Part shown: one piece after another, positions 33,979 through 41,857 of the stretch | How positions within the stretch are numbered: position 1 is the first letter of the stretch | Layout: each line of letters opens with the position of its first letter | Assembly (NCBI RefSeq): GCF_012927085.1 | Contig: NZ_JABBFX010000005.1 | Coordinates: forward strand, 1 to 64,000 | Source of the DNA: Ramlibacter agri | GTDB taxonomy: Bacteria > Pseudomonadota > Gammaproteobacteria > Burkholderiales > Burkholderiaceae_C | Direction of reading: 5' to 3' | Length of the DNA: 64,000 nucleotides | Program-made: the position numbers and the translations under genes | The notes under the pieces: model-generated | The model's input: only the letters and a program-made list of their open reading frames with translations | What the model was told of the DNA's origin: nothing | The model's database searches: none

Positions 33979-35183
33979 CGCACATCCTCCACCGCCAGCA
34001 CGAGGTTGTTGCCGCTGGTCGTCGCCACGTAGCCGAGCGGCTTCAGGCGTGTGGCGACTTCGCGCAGCTCGTCGCCGGACAGGCCGAGGCCGCCGGCGCG
34101 CAGTTCGGTGCCGCTGTATTCCAGGGTGCCGGGCGTGCGGCCGGCGGGCAGGGCCTCGGCCAGCGCCGCCAGCAGCGCGTCCAGGTCGCGCGGCGAGGCG
34201 GTGCCGGTCAGCTGGCGCAGGGTCGCGACTTCGCGCTCCATCTGGCGCGGCGCGTCGATCACCAGCTTCACCTGCGGAAAGGTGTCGGTCAGCGTGCGGC
34301 GCACGGTTTCGCGCTTGGCGTCCAGGCTGGCGCGTTCCTTCCACGCCCATGCGTTCAGCCCAATCAGGTTCAGGACGACCAGCGTGGCGATGCCCCAGCG
34401 TGCGGGCCGCCAGGCGGGCGCGCGCAGGAAGCCGTTCCAGCCGGCGGCCAGCTTCTTCGCGGCGCGGGCGCGGCTGGAGTTGGCGAACTCGAACTGCCCC
34501 AGGTCCCAGCGGGTGCGCGCGGCGTTCAACCAGCGCTGCGGGGCCTGCTGCAGTTCGGGCCGCACCGACAGCAGCTGCTCGGCGACCGCGGCCACCGCCG
34601 GTTCGGCCAGGCGCGGTGCCTCGTCGGGCAACTGCGGCAACAGTGGCAAGGTGGCCTGGCTCAGCGGCAGGGCGACCACGGCATCGGGGCTCACGGCGAC
34701 GGCCAGCGGCTGCTGCGCGTCGCCGATCACGGCCAGCAGCGGCTCGCCCTCCGGCGCGAATTCGGGAACGATGCGGGTGACGGTGCGGCCAGCACCTTCC
34801 AGCGCCTGCAGCGCGGTGCGCAGCCAGGCCCGGTCGCACACCGCGATCCAGGCTGGCTCGCCGCCGCGCGCGCCCGGCTGCAGAGCCAGGTGCAGCGCTT
34901 CCGGTTCGTCGAGCAGCCGCTCTTCCAGCAGGCCCTCGAGCGCGGCGCGCAGGCGCGGCGAGCCCGGGCCCACGCCCTTGGGCAGGTCGACGCGGTGCCA
35001 GGCCAGGGCCTGCACCGGGGCGACGGCCACGATCTCCGCTCCCGCGCCACGGGGCAGTGGCAGCAGGGCGGCGGCGCACTTGCCGTGGTCGGCTGGCGTG
35101 CGGCCGTCCGCGGTGAGCGCGTAAGCCCATTCGGTGGCGCCGGTGGCGCTTTCCTGGGGCAGCGAAACGACGAGGGTGCTCAT
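33975..35183 (-). CDS. gspL: Type II secretion protein GspL
   Basis: The 402-residue product has an actin-like cytoplasmic domain (about 1-240) that recruits GspE. A membrane helix lies at about 264-283 (ARWGIATLVVLNLIGLNAWA). A periplasmic ferredoxin-like domain ends VATTSGNNLVLAVEDVR. It overlaps gspM by four bases. The start ATG at 35183 gives MSTLVVSLPQESATG, typical of betaproteobacterial GspL. 32 bases separate it from the gspK stop. Confidence 0.92.
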   Translation of the reverse strand: MSTLVVSLPQESATGATEWAYALTADGRTPADHGKCAAALLPLPRGAGAEIVAVAPVQALAWHRVDLPKGVGPGSPRLRAALEGLLEERLLDEPEALHLALQPGARGGEPAWIAVCDRAWLRTALQALEGAGRTVTRIVPEFAPEGEPLLAVIGDAQQPLAVAVSPDAVVALPLSQATLPLLPQLPDEAPRLAEPAVAAVAEQLLSVRPELQQAPQRWLNAARTRWDLGQFEFANSSRARAAKKLAAGWNGFLRAPAWRPARWGIATLVVLNLIGLNAWAWKERASLDAKRETVRRTLTDTFPQVKLVIDAPRQMEREVATLRQLTGTASPRDLDALLAALAEALPAGRTPGTLEYSGTELRAGGLGLSGDELREVATRLKPLGYVATTSGNNLVLAVEDVR

Positions 35184-35215
35184 GAAGTGCGAGCGATTGT
35201 AGAGATGCCGCGTGA

Positions 35216-36187
35216 CTACCGGCGTTGCGCTTGCTGGATCAGCGACTGCGCCGTGGCATCCAGCACGCCGCGCTCGCGGCTCAAGGTGGTCACTGTGGTG
35301 GAATTGCGCTGGACGACGGAGCGCTCCTCGATCACCACTTCGTCCTGCCGCACGCGGCCGCGCACTTCGAAGTAGCTGGTGGCGAAGCCGAGGTTCTTGA
35401 GGTCGTCGGGCTTCACCTCGGGCAGCACCGTGACCACGTCCTGCGTCGTGCGGAAGGGACGGCCCTGGCGCACCGCCACCAGGCGCTCGGCGTCGGCCAG
35501 GCTGATGTTGCGGGCGGCGGCGTAGATCACCTGGGCGCTGGCGGTGTTGACGTTCACCGTGGTGGTTTGCGGCAGCAGCGTGATGTAAGGCTGGAGCGCG
35601 GCTACGGTGTCGGGCGACAGCCCCAGCCAGGTGAGCTGCTCCACGCGCGTGGGGGCGAGCGGCGCGCGGCTGGACGACAGGTTCTCGACGCTGATGTCCG
35701 AGGCGAAACGGAAGTTCTCCGCCAGCTTGCCCAGCTCGCTCGTGGGCAGGCCGAGCAGCGAGAACAGGCGGCGGAAGCTTTCCAGCGCATCCTGGTTGGT
35801 GCTGCTTGCCTGGAACAGGTCCTGCACGTTCAGGAAGGACTGCAGGTCCGTGATCTCGCCGGACAGGAACACGGCATCGGCGTCGTTGCTCGCATCCGAC
35901 GAATCCGCGGAAAGGAAGGTGGACAGGCGCGACTCCTGCAGCGGCACCGCCCAGGGCTCGCCCAGGTGGTCGACGCCGCCGGTGCTGCGGGCGTCCTCGC
36001 GCAGGATCAGGCGAGCCCAATCCAGCGCGCCGGTCAGGATCCACGAGGCCTGCTGCCGGGTGCGTTCGGCCGATTCGACCTCCACGCCACGCCACTGCTG
36101 CCACAGCGCCGCGGCGGCGAAGGTCGCCACCAGCATCACGGTGAGCATGGCCGCCAGCAGGGCGGCGCCGGTGCTGCGCCGCTTCAT
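35216..36187 (-). CDS. gspK: Type II secretion minor pseudopilin GspK
   Basis: This is the large tip pseudopilin, 323 residues. A short leader MKRRSTG is followed by the hydrophobic N-terminal helix AALLAAMLTVMLVATFAAAA. Position +5 is not the usual Glu, which is normal for GspK. A helix-hairpin-helix-like region (VNVNTASAQVIYAAARNISL) is the family mark. The ATG overlaps the gspJ stop by four bases. Confidence 0.93.
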   Translation of the reverse strand: MKRRSTGAALLAAMLTVMLVATFAAAALWQQWRGVEVESAERTRQQASWILTGALDWARLILREDARSTGGVDHLGEPWAVPLQESRLSTFLSADSSDASNDADAVFLSGEITDLQSFLNVQDLFQASSTNQDALESFRRLFSLLGLPTSELGKLAENFRFASDISVENLSSSRAPLAPTRVEQLTWLGLSPDTVAALQPYITLLPQTTTVNVNTASAQVIYAAARNISLADAERLVAVRQGRPFRTTQDVVTVLPEVKPDDLKNLGFATSYFEVRGRVRQDEVVIEERSVVQRNSTTVTTLSRERGVLDATAQSLIQQAQRR

Positions 36188-36837
36188 TTCTTCACCCAGT
36201 CGCGGACCATCTGGCCGCTGATCGCGCGGCCTGGCGGCAGTTGCAGCACCATGCGCACGCCCTGCGGCAGGGTGCTGGTGCGCGTGCCGGCAGCGGTCGC
36301 GGCCAGCACGGTGCTGGTAGTGGTATTGGTGGTGGCGCTGGACGACTGCGGGTTCACCCAGGCGCCGTCGCGGTAGTAGAAGATCTGCCAGTCCTCCAGC
36401 GGCGCGACCACCACCTCGTTCTGCCGCATGGAGTCGCTCGGGTTCTGCGACCACAGGTCCGCCTGCTGCCAGGCCGCGTCGAGCGCGCCGCGGCTGGTGA
36501 CCGCTGGCGATTGCCAGCGCAGCCACTGGCCGCCGCGGTCCGTCCAGGCCACGACCCGCGCGCCGGCCGCGCCGCCGCCGGCGTCGGTGCGCGTGAGGCG
36601 CAGCACGCGGCCGTTCCAGGCCAGGGCCGTGAGGCCGGGGAATTCGGTGATGGCGTCGAGGTCGGAGTTCCACTGCGCCAGGCCGGTCTGCAAGGTCATC
36701 ACCTGGTCGGTGTAGGCCTCGGTGACCTGCCGCGAACGCATCATGCCGTCCAGCCCGCGCCAGCTGAGCGCGGCCAGCAGCGCCATGACGAACAGCGACA
36801 CGAGCAGCTCGATGAGGGTGAAGCCGCGCGACTTCAT
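36184..36837 (-). CDS. gspJ: Type II secretion minor pseudopilin GspJ
   Basis: The 217-residue product has a prepilin peptidase site after MKSRG (cleavage G/FTLIELLVSLFVMALLAAL, Glu at +5). A globular domain with a Trp-rich segment (WQSPAVTSRGALDAAWQQAD) follows. It forms the tip complex with GspI and GspK. The gene overlaps gspK by four bases and is one base from the gspI stop. No prepilin peptidase gene lies in the window. Confidence 0.94.
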   Translation of the reverse strand: MKSRGFTLIELLVSLFVMALLAALSWRGLDGMMRSRQVTEAYTDQVMTLQTGLAQWNSDLDAITEFPGLTALAWNGRVLRLTRTDAGGGAAGARVVAWTDRGGQWLRWQSPAVTSRGALDAAWQQADLWSQNPSDSMRQNEVVVAPLEDWQIFYYRDGAWVNPQSSSATTNTTTSTVLAATAAGTRTSTLPQGVRMVLQLPPGRAISGQMVRDWVKK

Positions 36838-36838
36838 C

Positions 36839-37195
36839 TCAATATCTTCCCTGGATGGTGGACAGGCGCAGCACCGGCGAGGCGCCTTCGAACACCTGCG
36901 CGTCGATGCGCCGGAAGCTGGGGTTCGGCGTCGGCGCGACCCGCACGTGCACGTTGAAGTCGCGGCCCGCCTGCTGGCAGGCGGCGTCGGATTCGCCGAC
37001 GCTGGGCAGCTGGCCGACCAGGCGCAGGCGCACCAGCTCGTTCTCGGCGCAGACCTGCGCCAGCAGCACGCTGGACTGGCGCTGCGCGTTGTTGCTCAGG
37101 GCCGCAGTCGCCTGCAGGCCGGCCACGAGCGCGATGGCGACGATGCCCAGCGCCACCAGCACTTCGATCAGCGTGAAGCCGCGCTCGCACTTCAT
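36839..37195 (-). CDS. gspI: Type II secretion minor pseudopilin GspI
   Basis: The 118-residue product has leader MKCERG and methylated-helix segment FTLIEVLVALGIVAIALVAG. The C-terminal domain contains the usual VCAENELVRLRL. The start at 37195 overlaps the gspH stop by four bases. Upstream extension of the frame (to 37366) lies inside gspH and is rejected. Confidence 0.93.
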   Translation of the reverse strand: MKCERGFTLIEVLVALGIVAIALVAGLQATAALSNNAQRQSSVLLAQVCAENELVRLRLVGQLPSVGESDAACQQAGRDFNVHVRVAPTPNPSFRRIDAQVFEGASPVLRLSTIQGRY

Positions 37196-37641
37196 TGCGG
37201 CAAGGGGCCGACGGCGAAGGGGCGCAGGCCGTCGGTGGCCACGACCAGGCTGCGTTCGGGATGGTCGGCGCTGGTCAGCACCACGGCCTGCGGGCCGATG
37301 ATGGGTTCGGGGCCGAGCACGAGCTGCGTGACGGGCCCTTGCACATGCGTGTCGGGCGTCAGCCACGTCCGTGGGAGTTTTTCCGCCGGCAGGCCGTCGA
37401 AGCGGAACCCCGTTTCGGTCGCGATCCAGCGCACCGGCTGGCCGGTGAGTCGCGATTGCGCGCGGGCCGAGTCCAGCAGGGCGGCCAGGCGCTGGGCGTC
37501 GCGTTCCAGCGGCTGGCCCGCGGCGTCGCGCAGCGCAAAGCTCACGCCGGCGGAGGCGACGGCCACGATCGCGACCACCACCATCAGTTCCAGCAGGGTA
37601 AAGCCGGGGTGTCGCTTACTGCCAGGAGCCGATGTCGGCAT
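37192..37641 (-). CDS. gspH: Type II secretion minor pseudopilin GspH
   Basis: The product is about 149 residues with prepilin cleavage HPG/FTLLELMVVVAIVAVASA (Glu at +5). A GspH/FimT-type body (GQPLERDAQRLAALLDSARA, then TGQPVRWIATETGFRFDG) follows. The start is uncertain. ATG 37641 overlaps the gspG end by 26 bases, and a more distant ATG at 37668 is in frame. I use 37641 because it gives a normal short leader. Confidence 0.9.
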   Translation of the reverse strand: MPTSAPGSKRHPGFTLLELMVVVAIVAVASAGVSFALRDAAGQPLERDAQRLAALLDSARAQSRLTGQPVRWIATETGFRFDGLPAEKLPRTWLTPDTHVQGPVTQLVLGPEPIIGPQAVVLTSADHPERSLVVATDGLRPFAVGPLPQ

Positions 37642-38062
37642 TCTTGCCCTCGCCACCGGGCTGGCCATCGGCGCCCAGCGACATCACGTCGATCTCGCCT
37701 TTGACGCCCGGGTTCAGGTATTGGTAGGGCCGGCCCCAGGGATCGTTGGGCAGCTTTTCCAGGTAGGGCTTCCAGTTGGGCGGGACCGGCGTGGCCGCCG
37801 GCTTCTGCACCAGCGCCTGCAGGCCCTGTTCGGCCGTGGGGTAGCGCTGGTTGTCCAGCTTGTAAAGCTTCAGCGCCTGCATCAGGTTGTTGACGTCGGT
37901 GTGCGCGGCGGTCACGCGCGCGTCGTCGGCGCGATCCAGCACGTTGGGGACGATCAGCGCGGCCAGCACGCCGATGATCACCAGCACCACCATCAGCTCG
38001 ATGAGGGTGAAGCCGGCGGCGGCGAGCTTGCGCCCGCGCGGGATGACGGAGTTGGAGAACAT
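37616..38062 (-). CDS. gspG: Type II secretion major pseudopilin GspG
   Basis: The 148-residue product is the main pseudopilus subunit. The leader MFSNSVIPRGRKLAAAG is longer than usual, then FTLIELMVVLVIIGVLAALI. The calcium-site region typical of GspG is present near the C terminus (NDPWGRPYQYLNPGVKGEID, then LGADGQPGGEG). It is the first gene of the leftward cluster and lies only 21 bases from the divergent gspC start. Confidence 0.96.
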   Translation of the reverse strand: MFSNSVIPRGRKLAAAGFTLIELMVVLVIIGVLAALIVPNVLDRADDARVTAAHTDVNNLMQALKLYKLDNQRYPTAEQGLQALVQKPAATPVPPNWKPYLEKLPNDPWGRPYQYLNPGVKGEIDVMSLGADGQPGGEGKNADIGSWQ

Positions 38063-38083
38063 CCGTTCAATGATAATGCCCGC

Positions 38084-38671
38084 ATGTTGACTTCCGGTGA
38101 CGCGAGCTGGGGCGTGCGTGGCGCCACCCTGGGCGTGTGGCTGCTCGCCGCGGGCAGCGCTGCTTTCTGGGCACTGCAAATGGGCACGGCGCCGCATCGG
38201 GCGGCGCCGGTGGCCGCGTCCTCGCGCGGGCCGGGCAGCGCCGACCCGTCGGCCATCGCCCGCCTGCTGGGCGGCTTGCCCGGCGCGCCCGTGGCAGGGC
38301 CGGCCGCGCCCGCGCTCGCCTCGCGCTTCGCGCTGGTGGGCGTGGTGGCGGAGCGGACCGGCCGCGGCGCCGCGCTGATCGCCATCGACGGCAAGCCGGC
38401 GCGGCCCTACCGCGTGGGCGCCTTCATCGAAGAAGGCATGGTGCTGCAGGCGGTGCACGGCCGGCAGGCCATGCTGGGTCCGAAGGACGGCCCCGTCGCC
38501 GTCACCCTGGATCTGCCGCAGGGCGCGCCCTTGCTCAGCGTGACCCGGCCGCCGTTCGCCGTGATGGCGCCGACCGCGCCGGCGGTGCAGCCGGGCACAC
38601 CGCCCGAGGGTCCGGCCAACCTGCCGATCCCGGGCGCTGCGCCGCCGGCCGCGACTCCCGAAGCCCGCTGA
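38084..38671 (+). CDS. gspC: Type II secretion protein GspC
   Basis: The 195-residue inner-membrane protein connects the platform to the secretin. It has one TM at about 13-31 (RGATLGVWLLAAGSAAFWAL), a Pro/Ala linker and the HR domain (about 85-155: ASRFALVGVVAERTGRGAAL). It ends in a Pro-rich tail without a PDZ domain. TGATAAT lies seven bases before the ATG and no Shine-Dalgarno is visible, so the transcript may be leaderless. It is the only gsp gene on the + strand. Confidence 0.88.
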   Translation: MLTSGDASWGVRGATLGVWLLAAGSAAFWALQMGTAPHRAAPVAASSRGPGSADPSAIARLLGGLPGAPVAGPAAPALASRFALVGVVAERTGRGAALIAIDGKPARPYRVGAFIEEGMVLQAVHGRQAMLGPKDGPVAVTLDLPQGAPLLSVTRPPFAVMAPTAPAVQPGTPPEGPANLPIPGAAPPAATPEAR

Positions 38672-38678
38672 GCCGCCC

Positions 38679-40229
38679 TCAGGGCGCGCTGCGCAGGAAC
38701 AGCCGGTACACCGGGTTGGAGGTTTCCTCCACGTACGGGTAGCCGAGTTCGTCGAGGAAGGCCTGGAAGGCCTTGTTGTCCTGCTGCGGAACCTGCAGGC
38801 CCACCAGCGTGCGGCCGTAGTCGGCGCCCTGGTTGCGGTAATGGAACAGCGAGATGTTCCAGCTGGGTTTCATCGCCGACAGGAACTTCAGCAGCGCGCC
38901 CGGCCGCTCGGGAAACACGAAGCGCAGCAGGCGCTCGTCGTGCGCCAGCGGCGAATGGCCGCCGACCATGTGCCGGATGTGCTCCTTGGCCAGTTCGTCG
39001 TGCGTGAGGTCCAGCGTCTCGAAGCCGTGGCGCTCGAAGTTGGCGGCGATCTTCGCCGACTCGCCCTTGCCGTGCGTCGTGACGCCCACGAACACGTGCG
39101 CGGTCTTCTCGTCGCTGATGCGGTAGTTGAACTCGGTGACGTTGCGCGGGCCGCCGGGCAGCGCGCCGATCAGCTCGCAGAAGCGGCGGAAGCTGCCGCG
39201 CTCTTCGGGGATGGTCACCGCGAACAGGGCTTCGCGCTCCTCGCCCACCTCGGCGCGCTCGGCGACGAAGCGCAGGCGGTCGAAGTTCATGTTGGCGCCG
39301 CACAGGATGGCGACATAGGTGCCGCCGCGCGTCTTCCGGTCCGCCACGTACTGCTTGATCGCGGCCACGGCCAGCGCGCCGGACGGCTCGACGATGCTGC
39401 GCGTGTCCACGAACACGTCCTTGATGGCGGCGCAGACGGCGTCGGTGTCGACCACCATGTATTCGTCGACGAGCTCGCGCGCGAGGCGGAAGGTCTCCTC
39501 GCCGACCAGCTTGACGGCCGTGCCGTCGGCGAACAGGCCGACGTCGGGCAGGGTCACGCGCTTGTTGGCCTCGACCGAGCGCGCCATCGCGTCCGAATCG
39601 TTCATCTGCACGCCGATCACCTTGATCTCGGGACGCACGGCCTTGATGTACGCGGCCACGCCGGAGACCAGGCCGCCGCCGCCGATGGCGACGAACACCG
39701 CGTCGATCGGGCCCTGGTGCTGGCGCAGGATCTCCATCGCGATGGTGCCCTGGCCGGCGATGACGTCGGGGTCGTCGAAGGGGTGCACGAAGGTGAGCTG
39801 CTGCTGGTCGCGCAGCTCGTACGCATGCGTGGCGGCGTCCGAGTAGCTGTCGCCGAACAGGACCACTTCGCCGCCCAGCGCCTTCACGGCGTCCACCTTG
39901 AGCTGCGGCGTGGTGATGGGCATGACGATCAGCGCGCGCGCGCCGAGCTTGTGGGCGGCCATCGCGACGCCCTGCGCGTGGTTGCCGGCCGAGGCGCAGA
40001 TGACGCCACGCTGCAGCTGCTCCGGCGTGAGGTGCGCCATCTTGTTGTACGCGCCGCGCAGCTTGAAGCTGAACACCGCCTGCTGGTCTTCGCGCTTTAG
40101 CAGCACCTTGTTGTGCAGGCGGCGGCTGAGGTTGCGTGCGGGCTCGAGGGCGGATTCGACGGCGACGTCGTAGACGCGCGCGGTGAGGATCTTCTTGAGG
40201 TAGTCCTCCGGCTGCAGGTGCTTGGTCAT
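38679..40229 (-). CDS. ilvA: Threonine ammonia-lyase (threonine deaminase), biosynthetic
   Basis: This PLP enzyme converts threonine to 2-oxobutanoate, the first step to isoleucine. It has 516 residues. The PLP lysine lies in VFSKLR-type context FSFKLRGAYNKMAHL. The Gly-rich phosphate loop is VAIGGGGLVSGVAAYIK. Two C-terminal ACT-like regulatory domains (about 335-420 and 430-510) predict isoleucine feedback control. No Shine-Dalgarno precedes ATG 40229. An intrinsic terminator ends 24 bases upstream (see leader feature). Confidence 0.95.
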   Translation of the reverse strand: MTKHLQPEDYLKKILTARVYDVAVESALEPARNLSRRLHNKVLLKREDQQAVFSFKLRGAYNKMAHLTPEQLQRGVICASAGNHAQGVAMAAHKLGARALIVMPITTPQLKVDAVKALGGEVVLFGDSYSDAATHAYELRDQQQLTFVHPFDDPDVIAGQGTIAMEILRQHQGPIDAVFVAIGGGGLVSGVAAYIKAVRPEIKVIGVQMNDSDAMARSVEANKRVTLPDVGLFADGTAVKLVGEETFRLARELVDEYMVVDTDAVCAAIKDVFVDTRSIVEPSGALAVAAIKQYVADRKTRGGTYVAILCGANMNFDRLRFVAERAEVGEEREALFAVTIPEERGSFRRFCELIGALPGGPRNVTEFNYRISDEKTAHVFVGVTTHGKGESAKIAANFERHGFETLDLTHDELAKEHIRHMVGGHSPLAHDERLLRFVFPERPGALLKFLSAMKPSWNISLFHYRNQGADYGRTLVGLQVPQQDNKAFQAFLDELGYPYVEETSNPVYRLFLRSAP

Positions 40230-40247
40230 TTGCCGGGAATGATAAGG

Positions 40248-40369
40248 AGAAAGAAAAAAGCCCCCGGACCTTGCGATCCAGGGGCTAAATCCACCAAAGG
40301 AGGAGGTGGAGGAGACAACCGGTGCGCCAGCCCTGCGGCCGGCGGTGCCTAGCGGAATCGCTATGCTTG
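40248..40369 (-). ncRNA. Candidate ilvA leader / small RNA ending in an intrinsic terminator
   Basis: Read on the - strand, a -10 TATACT (+ strand 40376-40381) would start RNA near 40369. The RNA then forms CCACC...GGTGG (40309-40291), with the loop UCCUCCUUU resembling anti-Shine-Dalgarno sequence. A strong terminator stem follows, 40286-40276 with 40269-40259 (11 bp, two G-U pairs, loop CGCAAG) and six Us. The ilvA ATG comes 24 bases later. It could be an attenuator controlling ilvA or the 3' end of a separate small RNA. A leader peptide rich in Ile codons ahead of the stem is not evident. Confidence 0.55.
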
Positions 40370-40397
40370 GTGCCTAGTATAACCCCGCATTTGTTGC

Positions 40398-40428
40398 GTT
40401 GCACAACCCCTTGCGGCGGTTGCACAAC
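40398..40428. promoter_or_regulatory. Two direct copies of GTTGCACAAC, candidate operator
   Basis: The 10-bp element GTTGCACAAC occurs at 40398-40407 and again at 40419-40428, exactly 21 bp apart start to start (two helical turns). Each copy is itself a near-palindrome (GTTG-CA-CAAC). The left copy overlaps the TTGTGC that could serve as the -35 of the ilvA leader promoter on the - strand. The spacing and symmetry suggest two side-by-side protein dimers. The regulator is unknown. Confidence 0.55.
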
Positions 40429-40478
40429 GCGATCTGTGGGATTGTTGGCGGAAACGCCGCGTAAGAGAGGGAACCAGG

Positions 40479-40928
40479 ATGGAATGCACAGTCACATGGA
40501 CCGGCGCCAGCGGCGCGCGCTCGGGCATGGGCTTTCTTGCCGAGACCGGCACCGGCCACGTGTTGATGATGGATGGCGCGCCCGACGCGGCGAAGCCGGA
40601 GAACGGCGGCCAGAACCTGGCCCCGCGGCCGATGGAGACCGTGCTGGCCGGCACCGGCGGCTGCACCGCCTATGACGTGGTCCTGATCCTGAAGCGCGGC
40701 CGCCACGACATCCGCGGCTGCTCGGTCAAATTGAGCGCGGAGCGCGCGGCGACTGATCCGAAAGTATTCACCAAGATCCACATGCACTTCACCGTGCGCG
40801 GCAAGGCGCTGCCGGCGCCCGCGGTGGAGCGTGCGATTGCGCTGAGCCACGAGAAGTACTGCTCCGCGAGCGCGATGCTCGCGAAGACGGCGGAGATGAC
40901 GACCAGCTTCGAGCTGGTCGAGGAGTAG
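40479..40928 (+). CDS. OsmC family protein
   Basis: The 149-residue product is of the OsmC/Ohr superfamily (YhfA-like branch). It has the two conserved cysteines, Cys62 in TGGCTAYDVVLILKRGR and Cys128 in EKYCSASAM. These act in thiol-dependent hydroperoxide reduction in active members. The RDxxG-type motif differs from Ohr, so the substrate is open. ATG 40479 follows AGAGAGGGAACCAGG. It is divergent from ilvA and shares the repeat-bearing region. Its stop is two bases from the coq7 stop. Confidence 0.88.
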   Translation: MECTVTWTGASGARSGMGFLAETGTGHVLMMDGAPDAAKPENGGQNLAPRPMETVLAGTGGCTAYDVVLILKRGRHDIRGCSVKLSAERAATDPKVFTKIHMHFTVRGKALPAPAVERAIALSHEKYCSASAMLAKTAEMTTSFELVEE

Positions 40929-40930
40929 CA

Positions 40931-41548
40931 CTAGATGTAGTGCGCGGTCGTCGTCATCACGCGTGCGGCCGCGCGCATCGCTGACTTCACGGGACGCGGC
41001 AGTTCCACGCCGCCTGCGTGCGCGGCGGCCTCGGCGTGCGCTGCCTCGTCGTCCTTCATCTGCGCGACGATCGCGCGGGATGCGTGGTCGCCCGCGGGCA
41101 GGCGTTCCAGGTGGCTCTGCAAATGGGCTTCCACTTGCCGCTCCGTCTCGATGACGAAGCCCAGGCTCACCGGGTCGCCGAAGCGGCCCGCGACGAGCCC
41201 GAGGCTGAAGGCGCCGGCGTACCACAGCGGATTGAGCAGCGAAGGGCGCGAGCCCAGTTCGTCGAGCCGCGACTTGGTCCACGCCAGGTGGTCCGTTTCC
41301 TCGCGCGCGGCTTTCTCCAGATGCGCTTTCAGTTGCGGGTCGCGCGTGGCCATCGCCTGCGCTGTGTAAAGAGCCTGCGCGCAGATCTCGCCGACGTGAT
41401 TGACGCGCATGAGTGCGGCCGCATGGCTGCGCTCCGATGCGCCAAGATGCGTGTCGTCCGCGGGCACGACGGGGCAGGGCCGCGATGCACGCGGCTGGGC
41501 GAAGAGTGTGCGCAATGCGCTGTCCAGCGCCCCCAGAACTCGGTCCAT
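40931..41548 (-). CDS. coq7: Demethoxyubiquinone hydroxylase Coq7
   Basis: This di-iron enzyme hydroxylates 2-polyprenyl-3-methyl-6-methoxy-1,4-benzoquinol in ubiquinone synthesis. It has 205 residues. The ferritin-like metal ligands are visible: [27 protein letters not shown] (ExxH) and [12 protein letters not shown] (ExxH), with a fourth helix containing [14 protein letters not shown]. The membrane-associating hydrophobic stretch [16 protein letters not shown] is present. It is convergent with OsmC. Confidence 0.94.
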   Translation of the reverse strand: MDRVLGALDSALRTLFAQPRASRPCPVVPADDTHLGASERSHAAALMRVNHVGEICAQALYTAQAMATRDPQLKAHLEKAAREETDHLAWTKSRLDELGSRPSLLNPLWYAGAFSLGLVAGRFGDPVSLGFVIETERQVEAHLQSHLERLPAGDHASRAIVAQMKDDEAAHAEAAAHAGGVELPRPVKSAMRAAARVMTTTAHYI

Positions 41549-41857
41549 GGCATTCAGTTTAGTGCGTGCACCGCATCGCAGGGTTTGCGATGAGGCAAGG
41601 GCTCGCGTTTTTGCGATGCGAAACCATCGCCGAGGGGTGTTGTGTGAGTTCCACTCAACCGTTCCGGCCTTGTTGTCCATGTGCAACGAAACGCTGCGCG
41701 CCGGGTTAATTTCTTTGCGCCACCCCCAGCCGTCTGGTGCAATAGCAACAACTTCCCAAAAGGAGGTTGGCCCGGGGATCCGGTGGGGACAAGAACGTGC
41801 CTGCATTCCGACCCTCATGCGAACCGGAGCCCTATGTTTAACCTTGGAGAAACTTGC
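41549..41857 (+). promoter_or_regulatory. Porin upstream region with candidate promoter
   Basis: This 309-base gap separates the divergent coq7 and porin genes. The best sigma-70-like pair for the porin is TTGCGC (41715-41720), a 17-base spacer and TGCAAT (41738-41743), giving a leader of about 108 bases. On the coq7 side, CATCGCA (41574-41580) and TGCGATG (41586-41592) form an inverted repeat. TGCGATG recurs at 41612-41618, a possible operator. An AAAAGGAGG at 41757-41765 lies too far from the porin start to be its ribosome-binding site. Confidence 0.4.

Noticed and set aside
40226..40294. 22-codon leader-peptide-like frame (GTG) before ilvA with Phe, Leu and Ile codons in a row
   Set aside because: The codon run is simply the T tract of the terminator read in frame. 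There is no ribosome-binding site, and the codons follow the stem instead of preceding it, which does not fit classical attenuation.
41757..41765. Strong AGGAGG-type site in the porin leader as evidence for an upstream leader peptide
   Set aside because: No ATG or GTG at proper distance opens a frame of useful length. It may just be part of the long untranslated leader.
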